Of a DNA stretch of 64,000 bases, positions 33,851 through 42,690 are shown piece by piece. Below the pieces are notes generated by a model. It was given only the letters and a program-made list of their open reading frames with translations, had not been told where the DNA came from and did no database searches. The translations under genes and the position numbers were made by a program. The stretch lies in assembly GCF_001905505.1 (NCBI RefSeq), contig NZ_LIPG01000003.1, positions 434,001-498,000 on the forward strand. The letters are read 5' to 3'. The DNA comes from Streptomyces sp. CB02058. GTDB lineage: Bacteria > Actinomycetota > Actinomycetes > Streptomycetales > Streptomycetaceae. Position 1 is the stretch's first letter, and each line of letters begins with the position of its first letter.

Positions 33851-35857
33851 ATGCACATCGAGATCCTGGCCCACACCATGGCCACCGACTCCGTCGGCGC
33901 GCGGACGGCCGCCCGGCTCGCCCAGACCCTCCTCGCCAGGCACCGGGTGACCGTCGTGACGGTACGGGGTGTCGCAGCGCCGCACCCGTCCGTGCGGCTC
34001 CCGGGGAACGTCGACGTCGTGGCCCTGGCCCCGTCGGTCGGGGCCGGCGACCGTGACGACGAGAACACCTCGCAGCTCGTCATCGCCGGCGACCCCGAGT
34101 TCCGCCGCTACAACCGCGCCGACGACGCGAGACTGCAGAAGCACCTGTCCGCGAGCGGCGCCGACGTGGTGATCGCCCTCAGCTCCGCGCTCGGTGCGGT
34201 CCTGGCGCAGTGCCGTGTACCCCACGCGCGGCGTATCGCGCGCCAGCCGGCGCCTGTCGAGCGGCTCCCCGAGTCGTCGCGCGCCCGCTGGGCGGAGCTC
34301 TACCGGGAACTGGACGCGGTCGTCCCGCTCACCCAGGGCGACGCCGCCGCCCCTGAGTACCGGGCGCTGCGTTCCGCCGGTGTCGAGGTGCGTCGCATCG
34401 CCGAGCCGGTGCTGCTCGCCGAGCGCCCGGACAAGGCGACCACGGGTGTGGTGATCAACGCCGGGAGGCTGGTGTCGAGCAGGCGTGTGGACCTGGCGCT
34501 GCATGCCTTCGCCCAGACTCGTGCGGCCCAACCGGGCTGGGAACTCAGGGTGTTCGGCACCGGGCCTCTGCGCCGTGAGACGCGCGACCTGGTCACCGCG
34601 CTGGGACTCCACGATCATGTGCTGCTCTTCGACCGGGAAGCCCGCGAGGAGGACTACTACGACGCCGACATCGCTCTGGTGACCGCGGAACGCCTGGACA
34701 GCGCCCGGCCGGTGGTGGAGGCACTGGCGCAGGCCACACCCGTGGTCGCCGCGGAAGTGCCTTTCGGAGCCACCGAGGTGCTGGCCGAGGGCCAGGGCGG
34801 GCTCCTGGTACCGGTCGGTGACGTGCACGCCACGGCGCACGCGCTGGAGCGCTACATGGCGGACGAGCTGCTGCGCTCCGCACACCGGGTCCAGGCCCTG
34901 CGGACCGCGCAGTCCGCAGGCCCTGAGCAGGTCGGCGACGCGTACGAGGAACTGTTCGGGACGGTCAAGGCCGGGGTACGCGGCCGGTGGGGCCAGCGCC
35001 GGCGCACGGGCGGCGGCGCACCTGCCGAGGACCGGGCTCTCCCGACCGCCGACTGCCGGGTACTCCCGAACGGCATGTGGGACGTCACTCTGCGTGGCGT
35101 GTCCGGCACCCGCATCGTGCGCGTCAAGGAGCAGGGCAAAGGCCGCAAGGAAGTGGTCGACTTCGCCGTCGGGAGCGGTGGCGCCCAGGCGCGGATCGAC
35201 ACCCGTCTGCTCGCGGGGCTGGGGGAGGGCCGTGCCGATCTCTACGCGGTGGACGGCAGGGGCAAGGAGAGACGCCTGCGCTACGGGCGGTGCACGCTCG
35301 GCGGCGCGCGGGACGTCGGCCACCTGAGCGACATCGGTCACTTCCACTGGGTGCTGCCGTACGCGACCGAGGGCGGCTATCTGCGCCTGCGTGTCTGGTC
35401 CCGGCCGAACCACGCCGAACTGGTGACCGTGGACTACAGCGACACCAGCCTCTGGCTGACGGGCTGGCTGCAGGGGGAGTGGCAGCTCGGGGGCGAGCTG
35501 TCGGTACTGCTGCGTCGCCGTCAGGAGCCCGCGCGCACGCTGACGGCCGGGCGGGTGCGCTACGAGGGCGGCTGGTTCGGCGCGGAGCTGAACATGGACG
35601 AGGCCATGAGGGCCCGGCTGCTCATGCGCGAGAACTGGGATGTGCTGCTCACCGACGGCAGCGGCAGCGAGCCGGTCAGGGTGGCCCGCATCGCCGACGA
35701 CCAGGTGGTGCGGCGCGACGTACAGCGCTTCCCGGAGCTGGTGAGGGAGGAGCCGGCAGGCCTGTTCGGCCCCGATGCCGGCCGTGCCGTCGTCGGACTC
35801 CGGCCCTACTTCACCGCCGACAACGAACTCTCGCTCGTGGTGACCGAGCATCACTGA
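33851..35857 (+). CDS. GT4-type glycosyltransferase with C-terminal accessory domain (1)
   Basis: The protein is 668 residues. Residues 1-370 form a GT-B glycosyltransferase (IEILAHTMATDSVGARTAARLAQTLLARHRVTVV; VINAGRLVSSRRVDLALHAFAQ; VFGTGPLRRETRDLVTALGLHDHVLLFD). Residues about 400-660 are a separate beta-rich domain (CRVLPNGMWDVTLRG ... GHFHWVLPYATEGGYLRLRVWSRPNHAEL ... LRPYFTADNELSLVV), also present in the next protein. The EX7E catalytic motif is altered: the segment reads LDSARPVVEAL, so the first glutamate position is leucine with an adjacent aspartate. The enzyme may be a diverged or poorly active partner. It is in an operon with both Stealth genes. Confidence 0.85.
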   Translation: MHIEILAHTMATDSVGARTAARLAQTLLARHRVTVVTVRGVAAPHPSVRLPGNVDVVALAPSVGAGDRDDENTSQLVIAGDPEFRRYNRADDARLQKHLSASGADVVIALSSALGAVLAQCRVPHARRIARQPAPVERLPESSRARWAELYRELDAVVPLTQGDAAAPEYRALRSAGVEVRRIAEPVLLAERPDKATTGVVINAGRLVSSRRVDLALHAFAQTRAAQPGWELRVFGTGPLRRETRDLVTALGLHDHVLLFDREAREEDYYDADIALVTAERLDSARPVVEALAQATPVVAAEVPFGATEVLAEGQGGLLVPVGDVHATAHALERYMADELLRSAHRVQALRTAQSAGPEQVGDAYEELFGTVKAGVRGRWGQRRRTGGGAPAEDRALPTADCRVLPNGMWDVTLRGVSGTRIVRVKEQGKGRKEVVDFAVGSGGAQARIDTRLLAGLGEGRADLYAVDGRGKERRLRYGRCTLGGARDVGHLSDIGHFHWVLPYATEGGYLRLRVWSRPNHAELVTVDYSDTSLWLTGWLQGEWQLGGELSVLLRRRQEPARTLTAGRVRYEGGWFGAELNMDEAMRARLLMRENWDVLLTDGSGSEPVRVARIADDQVVRRDVQRFPELVREEPAGLFGPDAGRAVVGLRPYFTADNELSLVVTEHH

Positions 35858-35897
35858 CATCGGCCCTCACGGACCTCGACACTCCTGAAGGACACTT

Positions 35898-37889
35898 GTG
35901 CGGATCTCCTTCCTGCTCCACAGCATCGACAACTTCGGCGGAGTGCCGAGGGCGACCAGCAGCCTGGCCTCCGCGCTGGCGGTCCACCACGAGGTGGAGA
36001 TCGTCTCCATCTTCCGTACGGCGGACCGGCCGTCCTTCCCGCCGTCCGGTGGCGTGGCCGTGCGCTATCTGGCCGACCGGCGTGAGGGGGCGCCGCAGAC
36101 CAAGGGCGGCAAGCGGTCCCGGATCATGCCCCGGGAGGACGGCTGGGCCGACAACTACTCCCCGGACGTGGACGACCTGATCCTCGGACACCTCGGCCGG
36201 TGCGAGGCCGATGTCGTGATCGCCGCCCGTCCGGCGCTCGCCGCGTATCTCATAGCCCACGGACGGCACGGCTACGGGCGCGTGGTCATCGACCACGAGG
36301 GTTCGATGGTGCCCTCCCAGGAGCTGCGCGACCGCACGCTGGAGCTGTACCGCGAGATGGACGGCGTCGTCTGCCTCACCCAGGCCGACGTGAACAACTA
36401 CCAGCAGCAGCTCGGCGACCAGGCACCCCCGCTCGCCGCCATCGGGAACATCGTCCCACCACCGGCCCGGCACGCCCCCGTGCGTGGCCTGCCGCTGATC
36501 GTGGCCGCGGGGCAGCTCGTGCCGCGCAAGGCCTTCGACACGCTGATCAACTCGTTCGCCAGGGTCGCCCCCGACCACCCGCACTGGCGGCTGCGGATTT
36601 TCGGCCGGGGACCCGAGCACGCACGGCTTCAGGAGCTGGTGCACGCGCACGGGCTGAGTGACGCCGTCCGCCTCATGGGCGCACTGCCCGACCTCACCGC
36701 GGAGTGGGACAAGGCCGCGTTCGCGGTGAGCGCGGCCCGCCGCGAGTCCTTCGGCCTGACCATGGTGGAGGCCATGCACCACGGGCTGCCGGTCCTGGCG
36801 GCCGACGCGCCCTTCGGTCCGGGCGAGATCGTCGTCCCGGGCCGCAACGGCATCCTGGTACCGGTCGGTGACGAGGAGGCCATGGCCCAGGCGATGCGCT
36901 ACCTGATCGAGCAGCCGGCCGAGCGGGAGAAGCTCTCCCAGGGCGCCTACGCCTCGGCTCCGCTCTACAGCGCCGAGCGCATCGCCTTCCGCTACGACGC
37001 GTTCCTGCGGGACGTGGCGGCCTCCGTACCCAGGGCCGCGGGAACCGTCGGCGTGCCCGCCGTCGTCCCGGCGGACGTCCTGGTGCGCGGTGACGGTTCC
37101 ATCGAGATCCGCGCCGTGCTGCCCCCCGGCGCGGAGCCCCCCGCGCTCTGTGTCACCCTGCGGAAGTCCGAGACACCACTGGCCCGGCTGGCCCCTCTGG
37201 GGACATCGGTGGACGAGTCGACCGGCACGCACCGGACGGTGTACCTGGTGCCCGCCGAACCGCCTGTCCTCGCCGAGGGCCGTTACGACATCGATCTGGA
37301 GCTTCCGGACGGCAGCCGCCAGCCGCTCTCCGTCGAAGGCATCCACACGGGTGGTCTGCTGATCCGCCGGATCGCGGCGGAAGGCCCCGCGTACTGGCCC
37401 GTGCCCTACCGCACCGCGGACGGTCATCTGTCGGTCTTCGTGCGGCATCGCGTGGAACACGCCGAGGTGCACTCGGTACTGGTCGGGCAGGACGGCTGGC
37501 TCGTGCGCGGCAGTCTGGTCGCTCCGCCCGGCACCGACCTCTTCGGGCTGCAGTTGAGGGCCGTTCCCCGTCGGGGGAGTGCCGGGTCCACCGTGTCGGG
37601 CCAGGTTCTCGTGGGACACGACGCCGTCTTCGAGGCGCATCTGCCGTTCGCCGGGGTGGTTGCCGCCTCGTCGGGAGGCCATGACGACTGGGACCTGTGG
37701 CTGGAGCGTGAACCCGGCCAGCCGCGGATCAGGCTGGCGCGCTTCTTCGACGACATCCTGGAGCGCAAACGGATCGATGTCTATCCCACCCAGCGCTGGC
37801 ACCACCCGACGCAGGGCGCGGCGCGCGGAAGGGTCTTCTTCACGCCCGGCAACGAACTGTCCTTCACCGTCAGCCCCGACAAGGACTGA
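35898..37889 (+). CDS. GT4-type glycosyltransferase with C-terminal accessory domain (2)
   Basis: The 663-residue protein has the same architecture as its upstream neighbour. The GT-B part (MRISFLLHSIDNFGGVPRATSSLASAL ... VAAGQLVPRKAFDTLINSFARVAPDHPHWRLRIFGRGPEHARLQELV) has an intact EX7E motif, ESFGLTMVEAM (about residue 282). The C-terminal beta-rich domain (about 395-660) ends RVFFTPGNELSFTVS. The Gly-Gly-Val-Pro-Arg segment near the start fits a retaining transferase that binds a nucleotide-sugar and an undecaprenyl-linked or polymer acceptor. GTG 35898 follows GAAGGA. It probably works with the Stealth enzymes and GalU. Confidence 0.88.
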   Translation: MRISFLLHSIDNFGGVPRATSSLASALAVHHEVEIVSIFRTADRPSFPPSGGVAVRYLADRREGAPQTKGGKRSRIMPREDGWADNYSPDVDDLILGHLGRCEADVVIAARPALAAYLIAHGRHGYGRVVIDHEGSMVPSQELRDRTLELYREMDGVVCLTQADVNNYQQQLGDQAPPLAAIGNIVPPPARHAPVRGLPLIVAAGQLVPRKAFDTLINSFARVAPDHPHWRLRIFGRGPEHARLQELVHAHGLSDAVRLMGALPDLTAEWDKAAFAVSAARRESFGLTMVEAMHHGLPVLAADAPFGPGEIVVPGRNGILVPVGDEEAMAQAMRYLIEQPAEREKLSQGAYASAPLYSAERIAFRYDAFLRDVAASVPRAAGTVGVPAVVPADVLVRGDGSIEIRAVLPPGAEPPALCVTLRKSETPLARLAPLGTSVDESTGTHRTVYLVPAEPPVLAEGRYDIDLELPDGSRQPLSVEGIHTGGLLIRRIAAEGPAYWPVPYRTADGHLSVFVRHRVEHAEVHSVLVGQDGWLVRGSLVAPPGTDLFGLQLRAVPRRGSAGSTVSGQVLVGHDAVFEAHLPFAGVVAASSGGHDDWDLWLEREPGQPRIRLARFFDDILERKRIDVYPTQRWHHPTQGAARGRVFFTPGNELSFTVSPDKD

Positions 37890-37931
37890 CACCCTCCTGC
37901 CGGTCTGCCCGTGCCGGTCCGGAGCCCGCAC

Positions 37932-37953
37932 CCGGACCCGGCCTCGGGTCCGG
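37932..37953. terminator. Terminator after the glycosyltransferase operon
   Basis: CCGGACCCG (37932-37940) and CGGGTCCGG (37945-37953) form a nine-base stem with a four-base loop followed by TTTCCCC. Some read-through to galU is likely. Confidence 0.6.
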
Positions 37954-38007
37954 TTTCCCCTGCCGTCACACCGTCATATCTCGCTGCCCGCTGTGGAGTA
38001 CACGTTC

Positions 38008-38922
38008 ATGCCTACGCATTCCCGCCGCACCCGCAAGGCCGTCATCCCGGCCGCGGGTCTCGGCACCCGATTCCTTCCCGCGACCAAGGCGACTCCCAAG
38101 GAGATGCTCCCGGTCGTGGACCGCCCCGCCATCGAATACGTCGTGGCGGAGGCCGTACGCAGCGGGCTCGACGACGTCCTCATGGTCACCGGCCGCAACA
38201 AGCGTGCCCTGGAGGACCACTTCGACCGGGCCTACGAACTGGAGCACCTGCTGGAGCTGAAGGGCGATACCGGCAAACTGCGCCAGGTCCGTGAGTCGAG
38301 CGAGCTGGCCGACGTCCACTACGTGCGCCAGGGCAACCCACTCGGCCTCGGTCATGCAGTCCTCTGCGCGGAACCGCACGTCGGCGACGCTCCGTTCGCG
38401 GTACTGCTCGGCGACGACCTCATCGACGAGCGCGACGCGCTGCTCGCCCGGATGCTGGAGGTTCAAGAGCGCCACGGCGGGAGCGTCGTGGCCCTCATGG
38501 AGGTCGAGGACGACCGTACACACCTGTACGGATGCGCGGCCGTCGCCCCCGCGGACGACGAGGCGGGTGACGTTCTGGCCGTCACCGACCTGGTGGAGAA
38601 GCCCGAACCCGGCACCGCCCCGAGCAATTTCGCCGTGATCGGCCGCTACGTCCTCGCCCCGGAGATCTTCGGCATTCTCCGCAAGACCGGGCCGGGGCGC
38701 GGCGGTGAAATCCAACTGACCGACGCTCTGCGCCAGTTGGCCCTCGATCCGACCCTCGGTGGCCCCGTGCACGCGGTGGTGTTCGGCGGCCGCCGCTACG
38801 ACACCGGGGACCGCGGAGACTACTTGCGTGCCGTTGTCCGGCTGGCCTGCGAGAGGGAGGACCTCGGCCCTGAATTCCGTTCCTGGCTGGGCGAGTTCGT
38901 AAGGGAAGAGGGGATCCGCTAG
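38008..38922 (+). CDS. galU: UTP-glucose-1-phosphate uridylyltransferase
   Basis: The 304-residue nucleotidyltransferase makes UDP-glucose from UTP and glucose-1-phosphate. The signature RKAVIPAAGLGTRFLPATKATPKEMLPVVDRP is at residues 9-40. QGNPLGLGHAVLCAE, the metal/substrate loop VLLGDDLI, and TDLVEKPEPG complete the GalU pattern. The position next to glycosyltransferases suggests a dedicated supply of UDP-glucose for the wall polymer, in addition to a housekeeping copy elsewhere. ATG 38008 has GTGGAG nine bases upstream; longer in-frame extensions run into the preceding gene. Confidence 0.92.
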   Translation: MPTHSRRTRKAVIPAAGLGTRFLPATKATPKEMLPVVDRPAIEYVVAEAVRSGLDDVLMVTGRNKRALEDHFDRAYELEHLLELKGDTGKLRQVRESSELADVHYVRQGNPLGLGHAVLCAEPHVGDAPFAVLLGDDLIDERDALLARMLEVQERHGGSVVALMEVEDDRTHLYGCAAVAPADDEAGDVLAVTDLVEKPEPGTAPSNFAVIGRYVLAPEIFGILRKTGPGRGGEIQLTDALRQLALDPTLGGPVHAVVFGGRRYDTGDRGDYLRAVVRLACEREDLGPEFRSWLGEFVREEGIR

Positions 38923-39005
38923 CAGGACGGCCGACACCGCGAGGAGTGCGGTGAGACGTGCAACCACAGGCCCTTCACCGGCACCTGGTGACCGGATCCG
39001 GCGCA

Positions 39006-39049
39006 CGCGAACGGGCCGTACGGGATCACTCCCGTACGGCCCGTTCGCG
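39006..39049. terminator. Bidirectional terminator between galU and fadB
   Basis: CGCGAACGGGCCGTACGGG (39006-39024) and CCCGTACGGCCCGTTCGCG (39031-39049) form a perfect 19-bp stem with a six-base loop between convergent genes. Confidence 0.9.
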
Positions 39050-39062
39050 GTGAACGCCGCGG

Positions 39063-41192
39063 TTACGCCGGAACGCTCGCCACGCCCGGTGCCAGGAACG
39101 GCTTGCCGTTGACCCGCTGGGAGACGCCCTCACGGTCCAGGTACGGCGTGATGCCGCCCAGGTGGAAGGGCCAGCCCGCGCCCGTGATCAGGCAGAGGTC
39201 GATGTCCTGGGGCTCGGCGACGACGCCCTCGGAGAGCATCAGGCCGATCTCCTGCGCCACCGCGTCCAGGACGCGGTCGCGGACCTGCTCCTCCGTCAGG
39301 ACGGTGTCGCCCTGCTTGAGGAGCGCGGCGACCTCGGGGTCCAGCTCCGGCTTGCCGGAGTCGTAGACGTAGAAGCCGCGCTTGCCGGCCTTCACGACCG
39401 CCGCGAGGTTCTCGGAGACCGTGAAGCGCTCCGGGAAGGCGCGGTTCAGGGTCTCGGAGACGTGCAGGCCGATGGCCGGGCCGACCAGCTCCAGCAGCAC
39501 CAGCGGGGACATCGGCAGGCCGAGCGGCTCGATGGCCTTCTCCGCCGTCTCGACCGGGGTGCCCTCGTCGATGATGTTCTGGATCTCGCCCATGAAGCGG
39601 GTGAGGATGCGGTTGACGACGAACGCCGGGGCGTCCTTCACCAGGACCGCGGTCTTCTTCAGCTTGCGGGCGACGCCGAAGGCCGTGGCCAGCGAGGCGT
39701 CGTCCGTCTGCTCGCCGCGGACGATCTCCAGGAGCGGGAGGATCGCGACCGGGTTGAAGAAGTGGAAGCCGACGACCCGCTCGGGGTGCTTCAGCTTCGA
39801 CGCCATCTCGGTGACCGAGAGGGACGAGGTGTTCGTGGCGAGGATCGCGTGCGCCGGGGCGACCGCCTCGACCTCCGCGAACACCTTCTGCTTGACGCCG
39901 ATCTCCTCGAAGACGGCCTCGATGATGAAGTCGGCGTCGGAGAAGCCCTCCGCCTTGTCCAGCACACCGGAGACCAGGGCCTTCAGGCGGTTGGCCTTGT
40001 CCTGGTTGATACGTCCCTTGCCGAGCAGCTTCTCGATCTCGGCGTGGACGTAGCCCACACCCTTGTCGACACGCTCCTGGTCGATGTCCGTGAGGACGAC
40101 CGGGACCTCCAGGCGGCGGAGGAAGAGCAGGGCGAGCTGGCTGGCCATCAGGCCCGCGCCCACCACGCCGACCTTGGTGACCGGACGGGCCAGGGCCTTG
40201 TCCGGGGCGCCGGCCGGGCGCTTGGCGCGCTTCTGGACCAGGTTGAAGGAGTAGATCCCGGAGCGCAGCTCGCCGCCCATGATCAGGTCCGCGAGAGCCT
40301 GGTCCTCGGCGTCGAAGCCGGCGCCCAGGTCACCGCTCTTGGCAGCCGCGATGATCTCCAGCGCGCGGTACGCGGCGGGGGCCGCCCCGTGCACCTTGGA
40401 GTCGGCGATCGCCTTGCCGCGTGCGACGGCCTGGTCCCAGGCGTCACCGCGGTCGACCTCGGGACGCTCGACCGCGATCTCGCCCTTGAGGACGGACGCG
40501 GTCCAGATCAGCGACTGCTCCAGGAAGTCCGCGCCCTCGAAGATCGCGTCGGCGATCCCGAGCTCGAAGACCTGCTTGCCCTTGAGCTGGCGGTTCTGGT
40601 TGAGCGAGTTCTCGATGATCACCGAGACGGCGCGGTCGGCGCCGATCAGGTTGGGGAGCAGCGCGCAACCGCCCCAGCCGGGGACCAGGCCGAGGAAGAC
40701 CTCGGGCAGCGAGAACGCGGGCAGCGCGCTGGAGACGGTGCGGTAGGAGCAGTGCAGACCGATCTCCACACCGCCGCCCATGGCCGCGCCGTTGTAGTAC
40801 GCGAAGGTCGGGACCGCGAGGCCGGAGAGGCGGCGGAAGACGTCGTGGCCGCCCTTGCCGATGGCCAGCGCGTCCTTGTGCTCCTTGAGGAGCTCGACGC
40901 CCTTGAGGTCCGCGCCGACGGCGAAGATGAACGGCTTGCCGGTCACACCGACGCCGGTGATCGTGCCCTCGGCCGCCTCCTTCTCGACCTGGTCGACGGC
41001 GGCGTTCAGGTTCGCCAGCGACTGCGGGCCGATGGTGGTCGGCTTGGTGTGGTCGAAGCCGTTGTCCAGCGTGATGAGCGCGAAGCGCCCCGCGCCGCCG
41101 GGCAGGTCGAGGTGGCGTACGTGCGCCTGCGTGACGACCTCACCCGGGAACAGCTCGGCCGCACCCTTCAGAAGCTCAGTGGTGGAGCTCAC
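39063..41192 (-). CDS. fadB: Fatty-acid oxidation complex alpha subunit (enoyl-CoA hydratase / 3-hydroxyacyl-CoA dehydrogenase)
   Basis: This 709-residue bifunctional enzyme of beta-oxidation has an N-terminal crotonase domain (about 15-300; GVGVTGKPFIFAVGADLKGVELLKEH and YYNGAAMGGGVEIGLHCSYR). It is followed by the NAD-binding 3-hydroxyacyl-CoA dehydrogenase (KVGVVGAGLMASQLALLFLRR, about 335; HFFNPVAILPLLEIVRGEQT) and C-terminal domains (FVVNRILTRFMGEIQNIIDEGT). GTG 41192 follows GGAGGCAGCAA and overlaps the thiolase stop by four bases (GTGA), so alpha and beta subunits are translationally coupled in thiolase-alpha order. Confidence 0.95.
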   Translation of the reverse strand: MSSTTELLKGAAELFPGEVVTQAHVRHLDLPGGAGRFALITLDNGFDHTKPTTIGPQSLANLNAAVDQVEKEAAEGTITGVGVTGKPFIFAVGADLKGVELLKEHKDALAIGKGGHDVFRRLSGLAVPTFAYYNGAAMGGGVEIGLHCSYRTVSSALPAFSLPEVFLGLVPGWGGCALLPNLIGADRAVSVIIENSLNQNRQLKGKQVFELGIADAIFEGADFLEQSLIWTASVLKGEIAVERPEVDRGDAWDQAVARGKAIADSKVHGAAPAAYRALEIIAAAKSGDLGAGFDAEDQALADLIMGGELRSGIYSFNLVQKRAKRPAGAPDKALARPVTKVGVVGAGLMASQLALLFLRRLEVPVVLTDIDQERVDKGVGYVHAEIEKLLGKGRINQDKANRLKALVSGVLDKAEGFSDADFIIEAVFEEIGVKQKVFAEVEAVAPAHAILATNTSSLSVTEMASKLKHPERVVGFHFFNPVAILPLLEIVRGEQTDDASLATAFGVARKLKKTAVLVKDAPAFVVNRILTRFMGEIQNIIDEGTPVETAEKAIEPLGLPMSPLVLLELVGPAIGLHVSETLNRAFPERFTVSENLAAVVKAGKRGFYVYDSGKPELDPEVAALLKQGDTVLTEEQVRDRVLDAVAQEIGLMLSEGVVAEPQDIDLCLITGAGWPFHLGGITPYLDREGVSQRVNGKPFLAPGVASVPA

Positions 41193-42415
41193 TTGCTGCC
41201 TCCGGCGTTCTCGAAGTGCGGGTTCTCCCAGACGACCGTCGCGCCCATGCCGAAGCCGACGCACATGGTCGTCAGGCCGTAGCGGACCTCCGGCTGCTCC
41301 TCGAACTGGCGGGCCAGCTGGGTCATCAGGCGGACGCCGGAGGAGGCGAGCGGGTGGCCGTAGGCGATCGCGCCGCCGTACTGGTTGACGCGCTGGTCGT
41401 CGTCGGCGATGCCGTAGTGCTCCAGGAAGGCGAGCACCTGCACGGCGAAGGCCTCGTTGATCTCGAAGAGACCGATGTCCTCGATGGAGAGACCGGCCTT
41501 GGCCAGGGCCTTCTCCGTCGCCGGGATCGGGCCGTAGCCCATGACCTCGGGCTCGACACCCGCGAAGGCGTAGGACACGAGGCGCATCTTGACCGGGAGG
41601 CCCAGCTCGCGGGCGGTCTCCTCGGAGGCGAGCAGCGAGGCGGTGGCGCCGTCGTTGAGACCCGCGGCGTTACCGGCCGTCACGCGGCCGTGGGCGCGGA
41701 ACGGGGTCTTCAGACCGGCCAGCGACTCCAGGGTGGTGCCCGGGCGCATCGGCTCGTCGGCGGTGACCAGACCCCAGCCCGTCTCGCCCGCCTCGGCGTT
41801 GGTGCGGCGCACGGAGACCGGCACCAGGTCCTGCTGGATCTTGCCGTTGGCGTACGCCTTGGCGGCCTTCTCCTGCGAGCGGACCGCGTACTCGTCGGCG
41901 CGCTGCTTGGTGATCGAGGGGTACCTGTCGTGCAGGTTCTCCGCGGTCATGCCCATGAAGAGGGCGGACTCGTCGACCAGCTTCTCCGAGACGAGGCGCG
42001 GGTTCGGGTCCACGCTCTCGCCCATCGGGTGGCGGCCCATGTGCTCGACACCGCCGGCGATGACGACGTCGTACGCGCCGAAGGCGATGGAGCCGGCCGT
42101 CGAGGTGACGGCGGTCAGGGCGCCCGCACACATGCGGTCGATGGAGTAACCGGGCACCGACTGCGGCAGACCGGCCAGGATTCCGGCGGTACGCCCGAGG
42201 GTCAGGCCCTGGTCGCCGATCTGCGTGGTCGCGGCGATGGCGACCTCGTCGATCTTCGCGGGGTCCAGGTCCGGGTTGCGGCGCAGCAGCTCCCGGATGG
42301 CCTTCACGACGAGATCGTCGGCGCGGGTCTCGTGGTAGATGCCCTTCGGGCCCGCTTTGCCGAACGGGGTGCGGACGCCGTCGACGAAGACGACGTCCCG
42401 GATGGTACGAGGCAC
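41189..42415 (-). CDS. fadA: Acetyl-CoA acyltransferase (thiolase), fatty-acid oxidation beta subunit
   Basis: The 408-residue thiolase has the acyl-enzyme cysteine in GYSIDRMCAGALTAVTSTAGSI (about residue 93). The later catalytic residues are in NQYGGAIAYGHPLASSGVRL (His) and LTTMCVGFGMGATVVWE (Cys). It removes acetyl-CoA units from 3-ketoacyl-CoA. GTG 42415 is preceded by GGAGGAGAG. The longer open frame upstream contains no thiolase sequence. It forms a two-gene operon with fadB. Confidence 0.95.
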   Translation of the reverse strand: MPRTIRDVVFVDGVRTPFGKAGPKGIYHETRADDLVVKAIRELLRRNPDLDPAKIDEVAIAATTQIGDQGLTLGRTAGILAGLPQSVPGYSIDRMCAGALTAVTSTAGSIAFGAYDVVIAGGVEHMGRHPMGESVDPNPRLVSEKLVDESALFMGMTAENLHDRYPSITKQRADEYAVRSQEKAAKAYANGKIQQDLVPVSVRRTNAEAGETGWGLVTADEPMRPGTTLESLAGLKTPFRAHGRVTAGNAAGLNDGATASLLASEETARELGLPVKMRLVSYAFAGVEPEVMGYGPIPATEKALAKAGLSIEDIGLFEINEAFAVQVLAFLEHYGIADDDQRVNQYGGAIAYGHPLASSGVRLMTQLARQFEEQPEVRYGLTTMCVGFGMGATVVWENPHFENAGGSK

Positions 42416-42635
42416 GGTGGCTCTCCTCCAGGGTGCGGGATGGCACTGCTGCGGGCGCACGCATCGGCGCGCCACGCCCCTCATGCTACTTGCGGGTAAC
42501 CAGACTGCCCACCCCCCACCACCGGAGCGGCGAACGTCACACGGGACGGGGCCGCCGCGGGTGCCCGGGAGCGGGCGGGGAACTGGCGTGAATTCGATCC
42601 TCGCCGATGGGTGGGGGAGCGGCACGGTCCCGACA

Positions 42636-42676
42636 CGCGTGTGCCCCTCTGCCGGACCGGCAGAGGGGCACACGCG
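42636..42676. terminator. Terminator of the RNase D gene
   Basis: CGCGTGTGCCCCTCTGCCGG (42636-42655) and CCGGCAGAGGGGCACACGCG (42657-42676) are perfect 20-base complements with almost no loop, 15 bases past the RNase D stop. Confidence 0.85.
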
Positions 42677-42690
42677 GTGGGACGGGGAGG

